Assembly: GCF_030764225.1 (NCBI RefSeq)
Contig: NZ_JASAXH010000007.1
Length of the DNA stretch: 64,000 nucleotides
Origin: Phocoenobacter atlanticus
GTDB lineage: Bacteria > Pseudomonadota > Gammaproteobacteria > Enterobacterales > Pasteurellaceae
Strand: one strand, 5' to 3'
Positions 25,701 to 35,500 of this stretch are shown here, piece by piece. Made by a program: the position numbers and the translations under genes. The notes below the pieces were generated by a model. It saw only the letters and a program-made list of their open reading frames with translations, did not search any database and was not told the origin of the DNA. How positions within the stretch are numbered: the first letter of the stretch is position 1; each line of letters begins with the position of its first letter.

Positions 25701-26129
25701 ATGGCAAAGAAAGTACAAGCCTATATTAAGTTGCAAGTTGCAGCTGGTGCGGCAAACCCAAGTCCACCTGTTGGTCCTGCATTAGGTCAACACGGTGTGA
25801 ATATTATGGAATTCTGTAAAGCGTTCAACGCAAGAACTGACAGTATGGAAAAAGGTTTACCTATTCCTGTTGTAATCACAGTTTACGCAGACCGTTCTTT
25901 CACCTTCATTACTAAAACACCACCAGCAGCGGTATTGTTGAAAAAAGCAGCCGGCGTTAAATCTGGTTCTGGTGTACCTAACAAAACTAAAGTAGGTAAA
26001 GTAACTCGTGCACAAGTTCAAGAAATCGCAGAATTAAAAGCGGCGGATATGACGGGTGCAACTATTGAAACAATGATGAAATCTATTGAAGGTACTGCAC
26101 GTTCAATGGGTTTAGTGGTGGAGGACTAA
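25701..26129 (+). CDS. rplK: 50S ribosomal protein L11
   Basis: uL11 forms the GTPase-associated centre with 23S rRNA helices 43/44. It has 142 residues, with the conserved N-terminus AYIKLQVAAGAANPSPPVGPALG and the RNA-binding C-terminal domain (KKAAGVKSGSG...). A GAGGAAA site precedes the ATG, and rplA follows after 3 bases. Confidence 0.98.
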   Translation: MAKKVQAYIKLQVAAGAANPSPPVGPALGQHGVNIMEFCKAFNARTDSMEKGLPIPVVITVYADRSFTFITKTPPAAVLLKKAAGVKSGSGVPNKTKVGKVTRAQVQEIAELKAADMTGATIETMMKSIEGTARSMGLVVED

Positions 26130-26132
26130 TCA

Positions 26133-26828
26133 ATGGCTAAACTTACTAAGCGTATGAAAGCAATTAGAGAAAGTGTTGACGCTACTAAATCTTATGAAAT
26201 CAACGAAGCAGTTGTTTTATTGAAAAAATTAGCAACAGCAAAATTTGTTGAAAGCGTTGATGTCGCAGTTAATCTAGGTATCGATCCTCGTAAATCAGAC
26301 CAAAACGTGCGTGGTGCAACTGTGTTACCACACGGAACAGGTCGTGATGTGCGTGTAGCAGTATTCACACAAGGTGCAAATGCAGACGCTGCGAAAGAAG
26401 CGGGTGCGGACATCGTGGGTATGGACGATCTTGCTGAATTAGTGAAAAAAGGCGAAATGAACTTTGACGTTGTGATTGCTTCTCCAGATGCAATGCGTGT
26501 TGTGGGTCAATTAGGTCAAATTTTAGGTCCACGTGGTTTAATGCCAAACCCTAAAGTTGGAACTGTGACACCAAACGTTGCTGAAGCAGTGAAAAATGCG
26601 AAATCAGGTCAGGTTCGTTACCGTAATGATAAAAATGGTATTATCCATACTTCAATTGGTAAAGCTAACTTCTCTGAAGAGCAATTAAAAGAAAATTTAG
26701 AAGCATTTTTAGGTGCAGTAATTAAAGCTCGCCCAACAACAGCAAAAGGTGTTTTCGTTAAGAAAGTAAGCCTTTCTACCACTCAAGGTGCTGGTGTTGA
26801 AGTGGATCAAGCTTCATTAACTATCTAA
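26133..26828 (+). CDS. rplA: 50S ribosomal protein L1
   Basis: uL1 makes up the mobile L1 stalk near the E site and in related bacteria represses its own operon. It has 231 residues: KRMKAIRESVDATKSYEINEAV, ILGPRGLMPNPKVGTVT, and the C-terminal KARPTTAKGVFVKKVSLSTTQG. It is in the same transcript as rplK. Confidence 0.98.
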   Translation: MAKLTKRMKAIRESVDATKSYEINEAVVLLKKLATAKFVESVDVAVNLGIDPRKSDQNVRGATVLPHGTGRDVRVAVFTQGANADAAKEAGADIVGMDDLAELVKKGEMNFDVVIASPDAMRVVGQLGQILGPRGLMPNPKVGTVTPNVAEAVKNAKSGQVRYRNDKNGIIHTSIGKANFSEEQLKENLEAFLGAVIKARPTTAKGVFVKKVSLSTTQGAGVEVDQASLTI

Positions 26829-26861
26829 CTTTTTGAGTGATGATAAATTCATCACTTTACA

Positions 26862-26899
26862 GGGTTGAAAATTATTGTTACAATTTTCGACCCTTTAGA
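26862..26899 (+). terminator. Hairpin after rplA
   Basis: GGGTTGAAAATT (26862-26873) pairs with AATTTTCGACCC (26882-26893) over 12 bp with one G-U pair. The following CTTTAG is only a short U tract, so it may be a partial terminator that lets some transcription continue into rplJ. Confidence 0.6.
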
Positions 26900-26914
26900 C
26901 TATTTTAGTCTATT

Positions 26915-27060
26915 TCTGGTTGGTGCTTGACCTTTTTCAAGTCCCGTCCAAGACCGTAGGTGAGAACGCTTATAATATTGTAGGTGTGTTTTCTTAATTT
27001 TCCTGCGTAGATGGTGTCAGAACGATAGAAGAATTTTTTCTGCTTCTGTTCACCTTTAGC
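26915..27060 (+). ncRNA. L10 autoregulatory mRNA leader
   Basis: Blocks match the leader that L10-(L7/L12) binds upstream of rplJ in enteric bacteria: TCCCGTCCAAGACCGTAGGTG, then CCTGCGTAGATGGTG and TCAGAACG. They are arranged over about 130 bases, ending about 115 bases before the rplJ ATG. When L10 complex is in excess, it binds here and represses translation of rplJ and rplL. The ends given are approximate. Confidence 0.85.
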
Positions 27061-27101
27061 CTCAAGGGTAATGTAAATTATTTTTGAGAATTTTAGAAAA
27101 A

Positions 27102-27114
27102 ATCTGACCGCTTA
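27102..27114 (-). repeat. DNA uptake-type sequence upstream of rplJ
   Basis: The minus strand reads TAAGCGGTCAGAT followed by a T tract, matching the core at nine positions from AAGCGGTCA. Confidence 0.6.
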
Positions 27115-27173
27115 ATTTATTTATACTTATGTTATAGAGAGATAAACGGCAGAGGTATCAGGAGCTAAAACCA

Positions 27174-27665
27174 ATGGCATTAAATCTTCAAGACAAACAA
27201 GCAATTGTTGCTGAAGTAAATGAAACAGCCAAAGGTGCGCTGTCTGCAGTTATCGCGGATTCTCGTGGTGTGACTGTAGGTAAAATGACTGAATTGCGTA
27301 AATCAGCTCGTGAAGCTGGCGTTTCTATTCGTGTGGTTCGTAATACTTTGTTACGCCGTGCAGTAGAAGGGACAGAATATGAGTGTTTAAAAGACGCATT
27401 TGTAGGTCCAACACTTATCGCTTTTTCAAATGAACACCCAGGTGCAGCAGCACGTTTGTTCAAAGACTTTGCTAAAGCAAACGATAAGTTTGAAATTAAA
27501 GGTGCAGCCTTTGAAGGTAAAATCCAAGATCCAAACTTCTTGGCAACATTACCAACGTTTGACGAAGGAATCGCTCAATTAATGAGTGTAATGAAAGAAG
27601 CTTCAGCGGGCAAACTTGTTCGTACTCTTGCAGCTCTTCGTGATCAAATGGAAGCCGCAGCTTAA
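27174..27665 (+). CDS. rplJ: 50S ribosomal protein L10
   Basis: uL10 anchors the L7/L12 dimers on the ribosomal stalk. It has 163 residues, MALNLQDKQAIVAEVNE, ADSRGVTVGKMTELRK, VRNTLLRRAVEGT, with a C-terminal helix for L7/L12 binding. The L10 leader upstream indicates translational autoregulation, and rplL follows after 65 bases. Confidence 0.98.
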   Translation: MALNLQDKQAIVAEVNETAKGALSAVIADSRGVTVGKMTELRKSAREAGVSIRVVRNTLLRRAVEGTEYECLKDAFVGPTLIAFSNEHPGAAARLFKDFAKANDKFEIKGAAFEGKIQDPNFLATLPTFDEGIAQLMSVMKEASAGKLVRTLAALRDQMEAAA

Positions 27666-27730
27666 TTTTAGTGATTAAACTAGATTAAGTTGTGCAATTA
27701 TTAACTTTTTTATTTTAGGAAACAATTGTT

Positions 27731-28093
27731 ATGTCATTAACTAATGAACAAATCATTGAAGCGATTGCTTCAAAATCAGTAACTGAAATCGTAGAATTAA
27801 TTTCTGCAATGGAAGAAAAATTTGGTGTATCAGCAGCGGCAGCAGCGGTAGTTGCAGGACCAGCTGAAGCAGCAGAAGAAAAAACAGAATTTGATGTTGT
27901 ATTAAAAGCAGCAGGTGCTAATAAAGTAGCAGCAATCAAAGCGGTACGTGGTGCAACTGGTTTAGGCTTAAAAGAAGCGAAAGACTTAGTTGAATCAGCA
28001 CCAGCAACCTTAAAAGAAGGTGTTGCTAAAGATGAAGCTGAAGCACTTAAAAAACAATTAGAAGAAGCGGGCGCAGAAGTAGAAATCAAATAA
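27731..28093 (+). CDS. rplL: 50S ribosomal protein L7/L12
   Basis: bL12 forms the flexible stalk dimers that recruit translation GTPases. It has 120 residues: an N-terminal dimerisation helix (MSLTNEQIIEAIASKSVTEI), an Ala-rich hinge (about 35-53) and the globular domain (EFDVVLKAAGANKVAAIKAVRGATGLGLKEAKDLVE). Confidence 0.98.
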   Translation: MSLTNEQIIEAIASKSVTEIVELISAMEEKFGVSAAAAAVVAGPAEAAEEKTEFDVVLKAAGANKVAAIKAVRGATGLGLKEAKDLVESAPATLKEGVAKDEAEALKKQLEEAGAEVEIK

Positions 28094-28128
28094 TTTTGAT
28101 TTTTCTGTTATGCTCTTTTAGAGACAAT

Positions 28129-28156
28129 GGCTGGTGGATTTTTCCATCAGCCTTTT
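28129..28156 (+). terminator. Attenuator between rplL and rpoB
   Basis: GGCTGGTGGA (28129-28138) and TCCATCAGCC (28143-28152) form a 10-bp stem with one G-U pair, followed by TTTT. This is the position of the partial terminator that lowers rpoBC relative to ribosomal protein genes in enteric bacteria. A second stem, CTATAAGT (28244-28251) with ACTTATAG (28263-28270), lies further down and could be an RNase III-type processing site. Nothing else was seen in this 309-base gap. Confidence 0.75.
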
Positions 28157-28402
28157 GTACTTTAAAGAATTTGAGTAGATTTTGTCGTTTTAGTCTACTG
28201 AATTATAGTTAGTAAAACTAACTCCATTTCTCCAGCTTATGCCCTATAAGTAGTGATTTTTGACTTATAGCTTGCAGAGTTGGAAAACGACACCTCGTAA
28301 TTAAGAAGAGTAAATAATAATTTACTTTTTATGCCACTTCCAGCCTCTTCTGAGTGCAGGATTGTGAATTCAACTAAAGAATCAATAGTAGAGATATAAA
28401 AA

Positions 28403-31400
28403 ATGACGTATTCCTATTCAGAGAAAAAACGTATCCGTAAAAGCTTCGGTAAACGTCAGCAAGTTTTGAATGTTCCTTATTTGTTAACAATTCAGCTTGA
28501 TTCTTTCGATAAGTTTATCCAAAAAGATCCAGAAGGACAACTAGGTTTAGAAGCGGCATTCCGTTCAGTTTTTCCTATTGTAAGTAACAATGGTAGTACT
28601 GAATTACAATACGTTTCTTATGAATTAGGCGAACCAACATTTGATGTTCGTGAGTGCCAAATTCGTGGAATTACCTATGCTGCTCCATTGCGAGTAAAAC
28701 TTCGTTTGGTAACTTATGATCGTGAAGCCGTTGCTGGAACAGTAAAAGATATTAAAGAACAAAAAGTATATATGGGTGAAATTCCATTGATGACAAACAA
28801 TGGAACATTTGTTATCAATGGTACAGAGCGTGTAATTGTATCGCAATTACACCGTAGTCCAGGTGTATTTTTTGATAGTGATAAAGGTAAAACTCATTCA
28901 TCAGGTAAAGTCCTGTATAACGCACGTATTATTCCTTACCGTGGATCGTGGTTAGATTTTGAGTTTGATCCAAAAGATAATTTATTTGCTCGTATTGACC
29001 GTCGTCGTAAATTACCCGCGACGATCATTCTACGTGCATTAGGCTATTCAACAGAAGAAATTTTAAATTTATTTTTCGATACTATTACATTTAAGATTGA
29101 AGATAATAAATTATTGATGACGTTAGTACCAGAGCGTTTACGTGGTGAAACAGCTGCATTTGATATTGAAGCAAATGGCAACGTGTACGTAGAAGCGGGT
29201 CGTCGTATTACCGCTCGTCATATTCGTAACTTGGAAAAAGATAATATAGCCCAAATTGAAGTACCAGTTGAGTATATCGTTGGTAAAGTTACAGCGAAAG
29301 ATTATATTGATCTTGAAACTGGAGAAGTCGTTTGTTCTGCAAATGATGAAATTAATTTAGAATTATTAGCTAAATTGAGTGCTGCAGGTTATAAAGAAAT
29401 TGATGTATTATTTACCAATGATTTAGATCACGGTGCTTATATTTCAGAAACATTACGCGTAGATTCAACAACAGATCGTTTAAGTGCATTAGTTGAAATT
29501 TATCGAATGATGCGTCCAGGCGAACCACCAACAAAAGAAGCAGCTGAAGGCTTATTTGATAATATGTTCTTCTCAACAGATCGTTATGATCTTTCTTCTG
29601 TGGGTCGTATGAAATTTAATCGCTCTTTGGATATTCCAGGAGAAGAAGGTTCAAGTATTTTAAGCAGCGATGATATCGTTGGCGTAATGAAAAAACTGAT
29701 TGAAATTCGTAATGGTCGTGGTGAAGTTGATGATATTGACCATTTAGGAAACCGTCGTATTCGTTCGGTGGGTGAAATGGCTGAAAACCAATTCCGTATC
29801 GGTTTAGTGCGTGTTGAACGTGCGGTTCGTGAGCGTTTATCATTAGGCGATTTAGAGGGTGTAACTCCACAAGATCTGATCAATGCAAAACCTATTTCTG
29901 CGGCAGTGAAAGAGTTCTTCGGATCTTCACAACTTTCGCAATTTATGGATCAAAATAACCCGCTTTCAGAAGTCACCCATAAACGTCGTATTTCTGCATT
30001 AGGTCCTGGTGGTTTAACCCGTGAGCGTGCAGGCTTTGAAGTTCGAGATGTTCATAATACTCACTATGGTCGTGTATGTCCGATTGAAACCCCAGAGGGT
30101 CCAAATATCGGTTTGATCAACTCACTTTCAGTTTATGCTCGTACGAACAGCTATGGTTTCTTAGAAACACCATATCGTAAAGTTGTTGATGGTCAAGTAA
30201 CGGAAGAAATTGAATACTTATCAGCAATTGAAGAAGGTCAGTATGTGATTGCTCAGGCAAATGCAAACTTAGACGAAAACTTACGTTTCACAGATACTTA
30301 TGTGACTGCTCGTGGAGAACACGGTGAATCAGGTTTATTCCGTCCAGAAGATATTCAATATATGGACGTTTCACCACAACAGATGGTATCTGTGGCAGCA
30401 GCATTAATTCCATTCTTGGAACACGATGATGCGAACCGTGCCTTAATGGGTGCGAATATGCAACGTCAAGCCGTGCCAACATTACGTGCGGACAAACCAT
30501 TAGTCGGTACAGGTACAGAAAAAGCCGTTGCACTTGATTCAGGTGTTGCTGTTGTAGCTAAACGTGGCGGTACAATCCAATATGTGGATGCATCTCGTAT
30601 CGTCGTGAAAGTAAACGAAGATGAAACTATTGCGGGTGAGTCAGGGATTGATATTTATAACTTAATTAAATATACCCGTTCAAACCAAAATACTTGTATC
30701 AACCAAATTCCTTGTGTGAATTTAGGCGAACCAGTAGAGCGTGGTGAAATTTTAGCAGATGGTCCTTCAACAGATTTAGGTGAATTAGCCTTAGGTCAAA
30801 ATATTCGTGTGGCATTTATGCCTTGGAATGGATATAACTTTGAAGACTCAATGTTAGTTTCAGAGCGTGTGGTTCAAGAAGATCGTTTCACAACTATCCA
30901 TATTCAAGAATTATCTTGTGTGGCACGTGATACGAAACTTGGTTCAGAAGAAATCACAGCGGATATTCCAAACGTAGGTGAATCTGCATTAAGCAAACTT
31001 GATGAATCAGGAATTGTTTATGTGGGAGCTGAAGTAAAAGGTGGCGACATTTTGGTGGGTAAAGTTACACCAAAAGGCGAAACTCAATTAAGCCCAGAAG
31101 AAAAATTACTACGAGCGATCTTCGGTGAAAAAGCATCAGACGTAAAAGATTCATCATTACGTGTACCAAACAGCATTTCAGGTACCGTTATTGATGTTCA
31201 AGTCTTTACCCGTGATGGTGTAGAAAAAGATAAACGTGCATTAGAAATCGAAGAAATGCAGTTGAAAGAAGCGAAGAAAGATTTAGTGGAAGAATTAACC
31301 ATTCTTGAAGCTGGCTTATTCTCTCGTGTTCGCAACTTGTTGATTGTAAGTGGTGTATCAGACGCTGAACTTGATAAAACACAACGTGAAAAATGGTTAG

Positions 31401-32434
31401 AGTTAACCATTGATGACGAAGAAAAACAAAATCAACTTGAACAACTTGCTGAGCAGCACGAAGAGTTACGTAAAGAATTTGAACGTAAGTTAGAAATCAA
31501 ACGTAACAAAATTATTCAAGGCGATGATTTAGCACCAGGTGTGTTGAAAGTGGTTAAAGTTTACCTTGCGGTTAAACGCCATATTCAACCTGGTGATAAA
31601 ATGGCGGGACGTCACGGTAACAAAGGGGTTATCTCAAAAATAAATCCTGTGGAAGATATGCCGTATGATGAAAATGGTCAGCCTGTTGAGATCGTATTAA
31701 ACCCATTGGGTGTACCATCTCGTATGAACATCGGTCAGATCCTTGAAACTCATCTAGGTTTAGCGGCCAAAGGTATTGGTGATCAAATCAACCAAATGCT
31801 TAAACAACAACAAGAAATTGCTAAATTACGTGAGTATATTCAAAAAGCGTATGATTTAGGACAAGGTGTGCAAGTTGTTGATTTAAATACATTTAGTGAT
31901 GAAGAAGTTATGCGATTAGCAGAAAATCTTCGTAAAGGTATGCCACTTGCCACTCCAGTGTTTGATGGTGCTTATGAGAGTGAAATTAAAGGCTTATTAG
32001 AATTAGGCGGATTGCCAGCATCTGGTCAGATTACTTTATATGATGGTTGTACAGGTGAAAAATTTGAACGTCCAGTAACAGTTGGTTATATGTATATGCT
32101 GAAATTGAATCACTTAGTTGATGATAAAATGCACGCACGTTCAACGGGTTCTTATAGTCTTGTTACTCAACAGCCATTGGGTGGTAAAGCACAATTTGGT
32201 GGTCAGCGTTTCGGAGAGATGGAAGTATGGGCATTAGAAGCTTATGGTGCCGCTTATACCCTACAAGAAATGCTTACGGTTAAATCCGATGATGTGAATG
32301 GTCGAACTAAAATGTATAAAAACATTGTGGATGGCTCACACCATATGGAACCAGGTATGCCAGAATCCTTTAATGTAATTACGAAAGAGATTCGTGCATT
32401 AGCCATTGATATGGAGTTGGATGAATCAAAGTAA
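28403..32434 (+). CDS. rpoB: RNA polymerase beta subunit
   Basis: The 1343-residue beta subunit matches the usual gammaproteobacterial length. Recognisable parts include the N-terminal MTYSYSEKKRIRKSFGKR, the rifampicin region (SSQLSQFMDQNNPLSEVTHKRRISALGPGG in segments) and the C-terminal GGKAQFGGQRFGEMEVWALEAYGA. The main rifampicin-resistance positions (Asp516, His526, Ser531 in E. coli numbering) carry the wild-type residues. It is followed by an unusual uptake-sequence dyad before rpoC. Confidence 0.98.
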   Translation: MTYSYSEKKRIRKSFGKRQQVLNVPYLLTIQLDSFDKFIQKDPEGQLGLEAAFRSVFPIVSNNGSTELQYVSYELGEPTFDVRECQIRGITYAAPLRVKLRLVTYDREAVAGTVKDIKEQKVYMGEIPLMTNNGTFVINGTERVIVSQLHRSPGVFFDSDKGKTHSSGKVLYNARIIPYRGSWLDFEFDPKDNLFARIDRRRKLPATIILRALGYSTEEILNLFFDTITFKIEDNKLLMTLVPERLRGETAAFDIEANGNVYVEAGRRITARHIRNLEKDNIAQIEVPVEYIVGKVTAKDYIDLETGEVVCSANDEINLELLAKLSAAGYKEIDVLFTNDLDHGAYISETLRVDSTTDRLSALVEIYRMMRPGEPPTKEAAEGLFDNMFFSTDRYDLSSVGRMKFNRSLDIPGEEGSSILSSDDIVGVMKKLIEIRNGRGEVDDIDHLGNRRIRSVGEMAENQFRIGLVRVERAVRERLSLGDLEGVTPQDLINAKPISAAVKEFFGSSQLSQFMDQNNPLSEVTHKRRISALGPGGLTRERAGFEVRDVHNTHYGRVCPIETPEGPNIGLINSLSVYARTNSYGFLETPYRKVVDGQVTEEIEYLSAIEEGQYVIAQANANLDENLRFTDTYVTARGEHGESGLFRPEDIQYMDVSPQQMVSVAAALIPFLEHDDANRALMGANMQRQAVPTLRADKPLVGTGTEKAVALDSGVAVVAKRGGTIQYVDASRIVVKVNEDETIAGESGIDIYNLIKYTRSNQNTCINQIPCVNLGEPVERGEILADGPSTDLGELALGQNIRVAFMPWNGYNFEDSMLVSERVVQEDRFTTIHIQELSCVARDTKLGSEEITADIPNVGESALSKLDESGIVYVGAEVKGGDILVGKVTPKGETQLSPEEKLLRAIFGEKASDVKDSSLRVPNSISGTVIDVQVFTRDGVEKDKRALEIEEMQLKEAKKDLVEELTILEAGLFSRVRNLLIVSGVSDAELDKTQREKWLELTIDDEEKQNQLEQLAEQHEELRKEFERKLEIKRNKIIQGDDLAPGVLKVVKVYLAVKRHIQPGDKMAGRHGNKGVISKINPVEDMPYDENGQPVEIVLNPLGVPSRMNIGQILETHLGLAAKGIGDQINQMLKQQQEIAKLREYIQKAYDLGQGVQVVDLNTFSDEEVMRLAENLRKGMPLATPVFDGAYESEIKGLLELGGLPASGQITLYDGCTGEKFERPVTVGYMYMLKLNHLVDDKMHARSTGSYSLVTQQPLGGKAQFGGQRFGEMEVWALEAYGAAYTLQEMLTVKSDDVNGRTKMYKNIVDGSHHMEPGMPESFNVITKEIRALAIDMELDESK

Positions 32435-32450
32435 TCTAAATATTACTTTA

Positions 32451-32504
32451 AAGCGGTAAGATACTCTTAAAAATTTGCAAATTTTTGAAAATATCTAACC
32501 GCTT
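32451..32504 (+). repeat. Inverted pair of uptake-type sequences between rpoB and rpoC
   Basis: AAGCGGTAAGATA (32451-32463) and TATCTAACCGCTT (32492-32504) are inverted copies with 12 of 13 positions complementary. Nested inside is a second palindrome, AAAAATTTGCAAATTTTT. The whole could fold into a long hairpin within the rpoB-rpoC mRNA, so it may act as a processing or pausing site and not as a full terminator. Confidence 0.75.
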
Positions 32505-32575
32505 CCAACAAAATAAAATTTCATTGTTTAAGGCATTGCCTTAAATAAACTTTAATTCCTTGTCAGGAGTAGAAA

Positions 32576-35500
32576 GTGAAAGACTTAGTAAAGTTTTTAA
32601 AATCACAATCTCAAACAAATGATGATTTTGATGCAATTAAAATTGGTTTAGCGTCACCAGATAAGATCCATTCGTGGTCTTTTGGAGAAGTGAAAAAGCC
32701 AGAAACAATTAATTACCGAACATTTAAGCCAGAACGTGATGGTCTTTTCTGCGCACGTATTTTTGGACCAGTAAAAGATTATGAGTGTCTTTGTGGAAAA
32801 TACAAACGCTTGAAACACCGTGGTGTAATTTGTGAAAAATGTGGTGTTGAAGTTACCCAAACTAAAGTGCGTCGTGATCGTATGGGTCATATTGATCTTG
32901 CGTGTCCAGTGGCTCATATTTGGTTTTTAAAATCATTGCCATCTCGTATTGGTATTATTTTAGATATGCCATTACGTGATATTGAACGTGTGCTTTATTT
33001 TGAATCTTATGTGGTTGTAGAGCCAGGTATGACTGATCTTGAAAAAGCACAGTTATTAACAGAAGAACAATTCTGGGAAGCTGAAGAGCGTTGGGGTGAC
33101 GAATTTGAAGCAAAAATGGGTGCAGAAGGTATCCAAGATTTACTTCGTGAGTTAGATTTAGATCACGAATGTGAAATGTTGCGTGAAGAATTACAAGAAA
33201 CCAATTCAGAAACCAAACGTAAAAAAATCACCAAACGTTTAAAAGTATTGGAAGCTTTCCAGTATTCTGGTAATAAACCAGAGTGGATGGTATTAAAAGT
33301 ATTACCTGTATTACCACCAGATTTACGTCCATTAGTGCCACTTGATGGTGGTCGTTTTGCAACATCAGATTTGAATGATTTATACCGTCGTGTAATCAAC
33401 CGTAATAACCGTTTAAAACGTTTATTAGATTTAGTTGCACCAGACATCATCGTACGTAACGAAAAACGTATGCTACAAGAGTCTGTAGACGCATTATTAG
33501 ATAATGGTCGTCGTGGTCGTGCAATTACGGGTTCAAACCGTCGTCCACTTAAATCATTAGCGGATATGATCAAAGGTAAACAAGGTCGTTTCCGTCAAAA
33601 CTTATTAGGTAAACGTGTAGATTATTCAGGTCGTTCGGTAATTACCGTAGGTCCATATTTACATTTACACCAATGTGGTTTACCGAAAAAAATGGCGTTG
33701 GAATTATTCCGTCCATTTATTTACTCTAAATTAGAAGGTCGTGGCATTGCTTCAACAATCAAAGCGGCGAAGAAAATGGTTGAGCGTGAAGAGCCGATTG
33801 TTTGGGATATCTTAGCAGAAGTTATCCGTGAACACCCAATCTTATTAAACCGTGCACCAACACTTCACCGTTTGGGTATCCAAGCGTTTGAACCATTGTT
33901 GATCGAAGGTAAAGCGATTCAGTTACACCCATTAGTTTGTGCGGCATTCAATGCGGACTTCGATGGAGACCAAATGGCGGTTCACGTACCATTAACACTT
34001 GAAGCTCAATTGGAAGCGCGTGCGTTAATGATGTCAACCAACAACGTGTTATCTCCTGCAAATGGTGAGCCAATTATCGTACCTTCTCAGGACGTTGTAT
34101 TAGGTCTTTACTATATGACGCGTGAAAATATCAATGCGTTAGGTGAAGGGATGTATTTCTTAGATCCACGTGAAGCCGAAAAAGCGTACCGTACAGGTCA
34201 AGCAGAATTACACGCACGTGTTAAAGTTCGTATTACGGAATATCAAAAATCAGAAAGTGGTAACTATGTTGCAACAACGAATTTAGTCGATACAACTGTG
34301 GGTCGTGCAATTTTATGGATGATTGCACCAAAAGGTATGCCATTTGCACTGTTTAACCAAACATTAGGTAAAAAAGCCATTTCAAAATTAATTAACGAAA
34401 GCTATCGTCATTTAGGTTTGAAAGAGAGTGTTATTTTTGCTGACCAAATTATGTATACCGGTTTTGCTTATGCGGCACGTAGTGGTGCATCAGTGGGTAT
34501 CGATGATATGGTTATTCCTGATGAAAAACAATCGATTATTTCAGCAGCAGAAACGGAAGTTGCGGAAATTCAAGAACAGTTCCAATCAGGTTTAGTTACG
34601 GCAGGTGAGCGTTACAATAAAGTCATCGATATTTGGGCAGCCGCTAATGAGCGTGTTGCAAAAGCGATGATGGAAAATCTTTCAACAGAAGAAGTTAAAA
34701 ACCGCCAAGGTGAAATAGAAATACAACCTTCATTCAATAGTATTTTTATGATGGCAGATTCAGGAGCACGTGGTTCAGCAGCTCAGATTCGTCAGCTTGC
34801 AGGTATGCGTGGTCTGATGGCAGCACCAGATGGTTCGATCATCGAAACACCAATTACGGCAAACTTCCGTGAAGGTCTAAATGTACTTCAGTACTTTATC
34901 TCAACCCATGGGGCACGTAAAGGTCTTGCGGATACAGCACTTAAAACAGCAAACTCTGGGTACTTAACCCGTCGTTTAGTTGATGTGGCACAAGATTTAG
35001 TGATTGTTGAAGATGACTGTGGAACAGATAAAGGTATTGTAATGACACCGCTTATTGAAGGTGGTGATGTTAAAGAACCATTACGTGAGCGAGTATTAGG
35101 ACGAGTAGTTGCCGAAGATGTTGTTAAACCTGGAACAGAAGAAATTTTAATTCCTCGCAATACATTACTTGATGAAAAATGGTGTGATGTGATTGATGTT
35201 GAATCTGTTGATGTAATTAAGGTTCGTTCAGTAGTAACTTGTGATACAGACTTCGGTGTGTGTGCAAAATGTTACGGACGTGATCTGGCTCGTGGTCATA
35301 TCATCAACCAAGGTGAAGCAGTTGGGGTTATCGCAGCACAATCAATCGGGGAACCGGGTACACAGTTAACGATGCGTACGTTCCATATCGGGGGTGCGGC
35401 ATCAGCAGCAGCGAAAGAATCTAGCGTTCAGGTGAAAACTGCAGGGACATTAAAACTGGCGAACGCAAAATTTGTAACTAACAAAAATGGTAAACTCGTC

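Noticed and set aside
27715..28089. 124-codon minus-strand frame opposite rplL
   Set aside because: Shadow of the Ala-rich rplL coding sequence; no ribosome-binding site or family.
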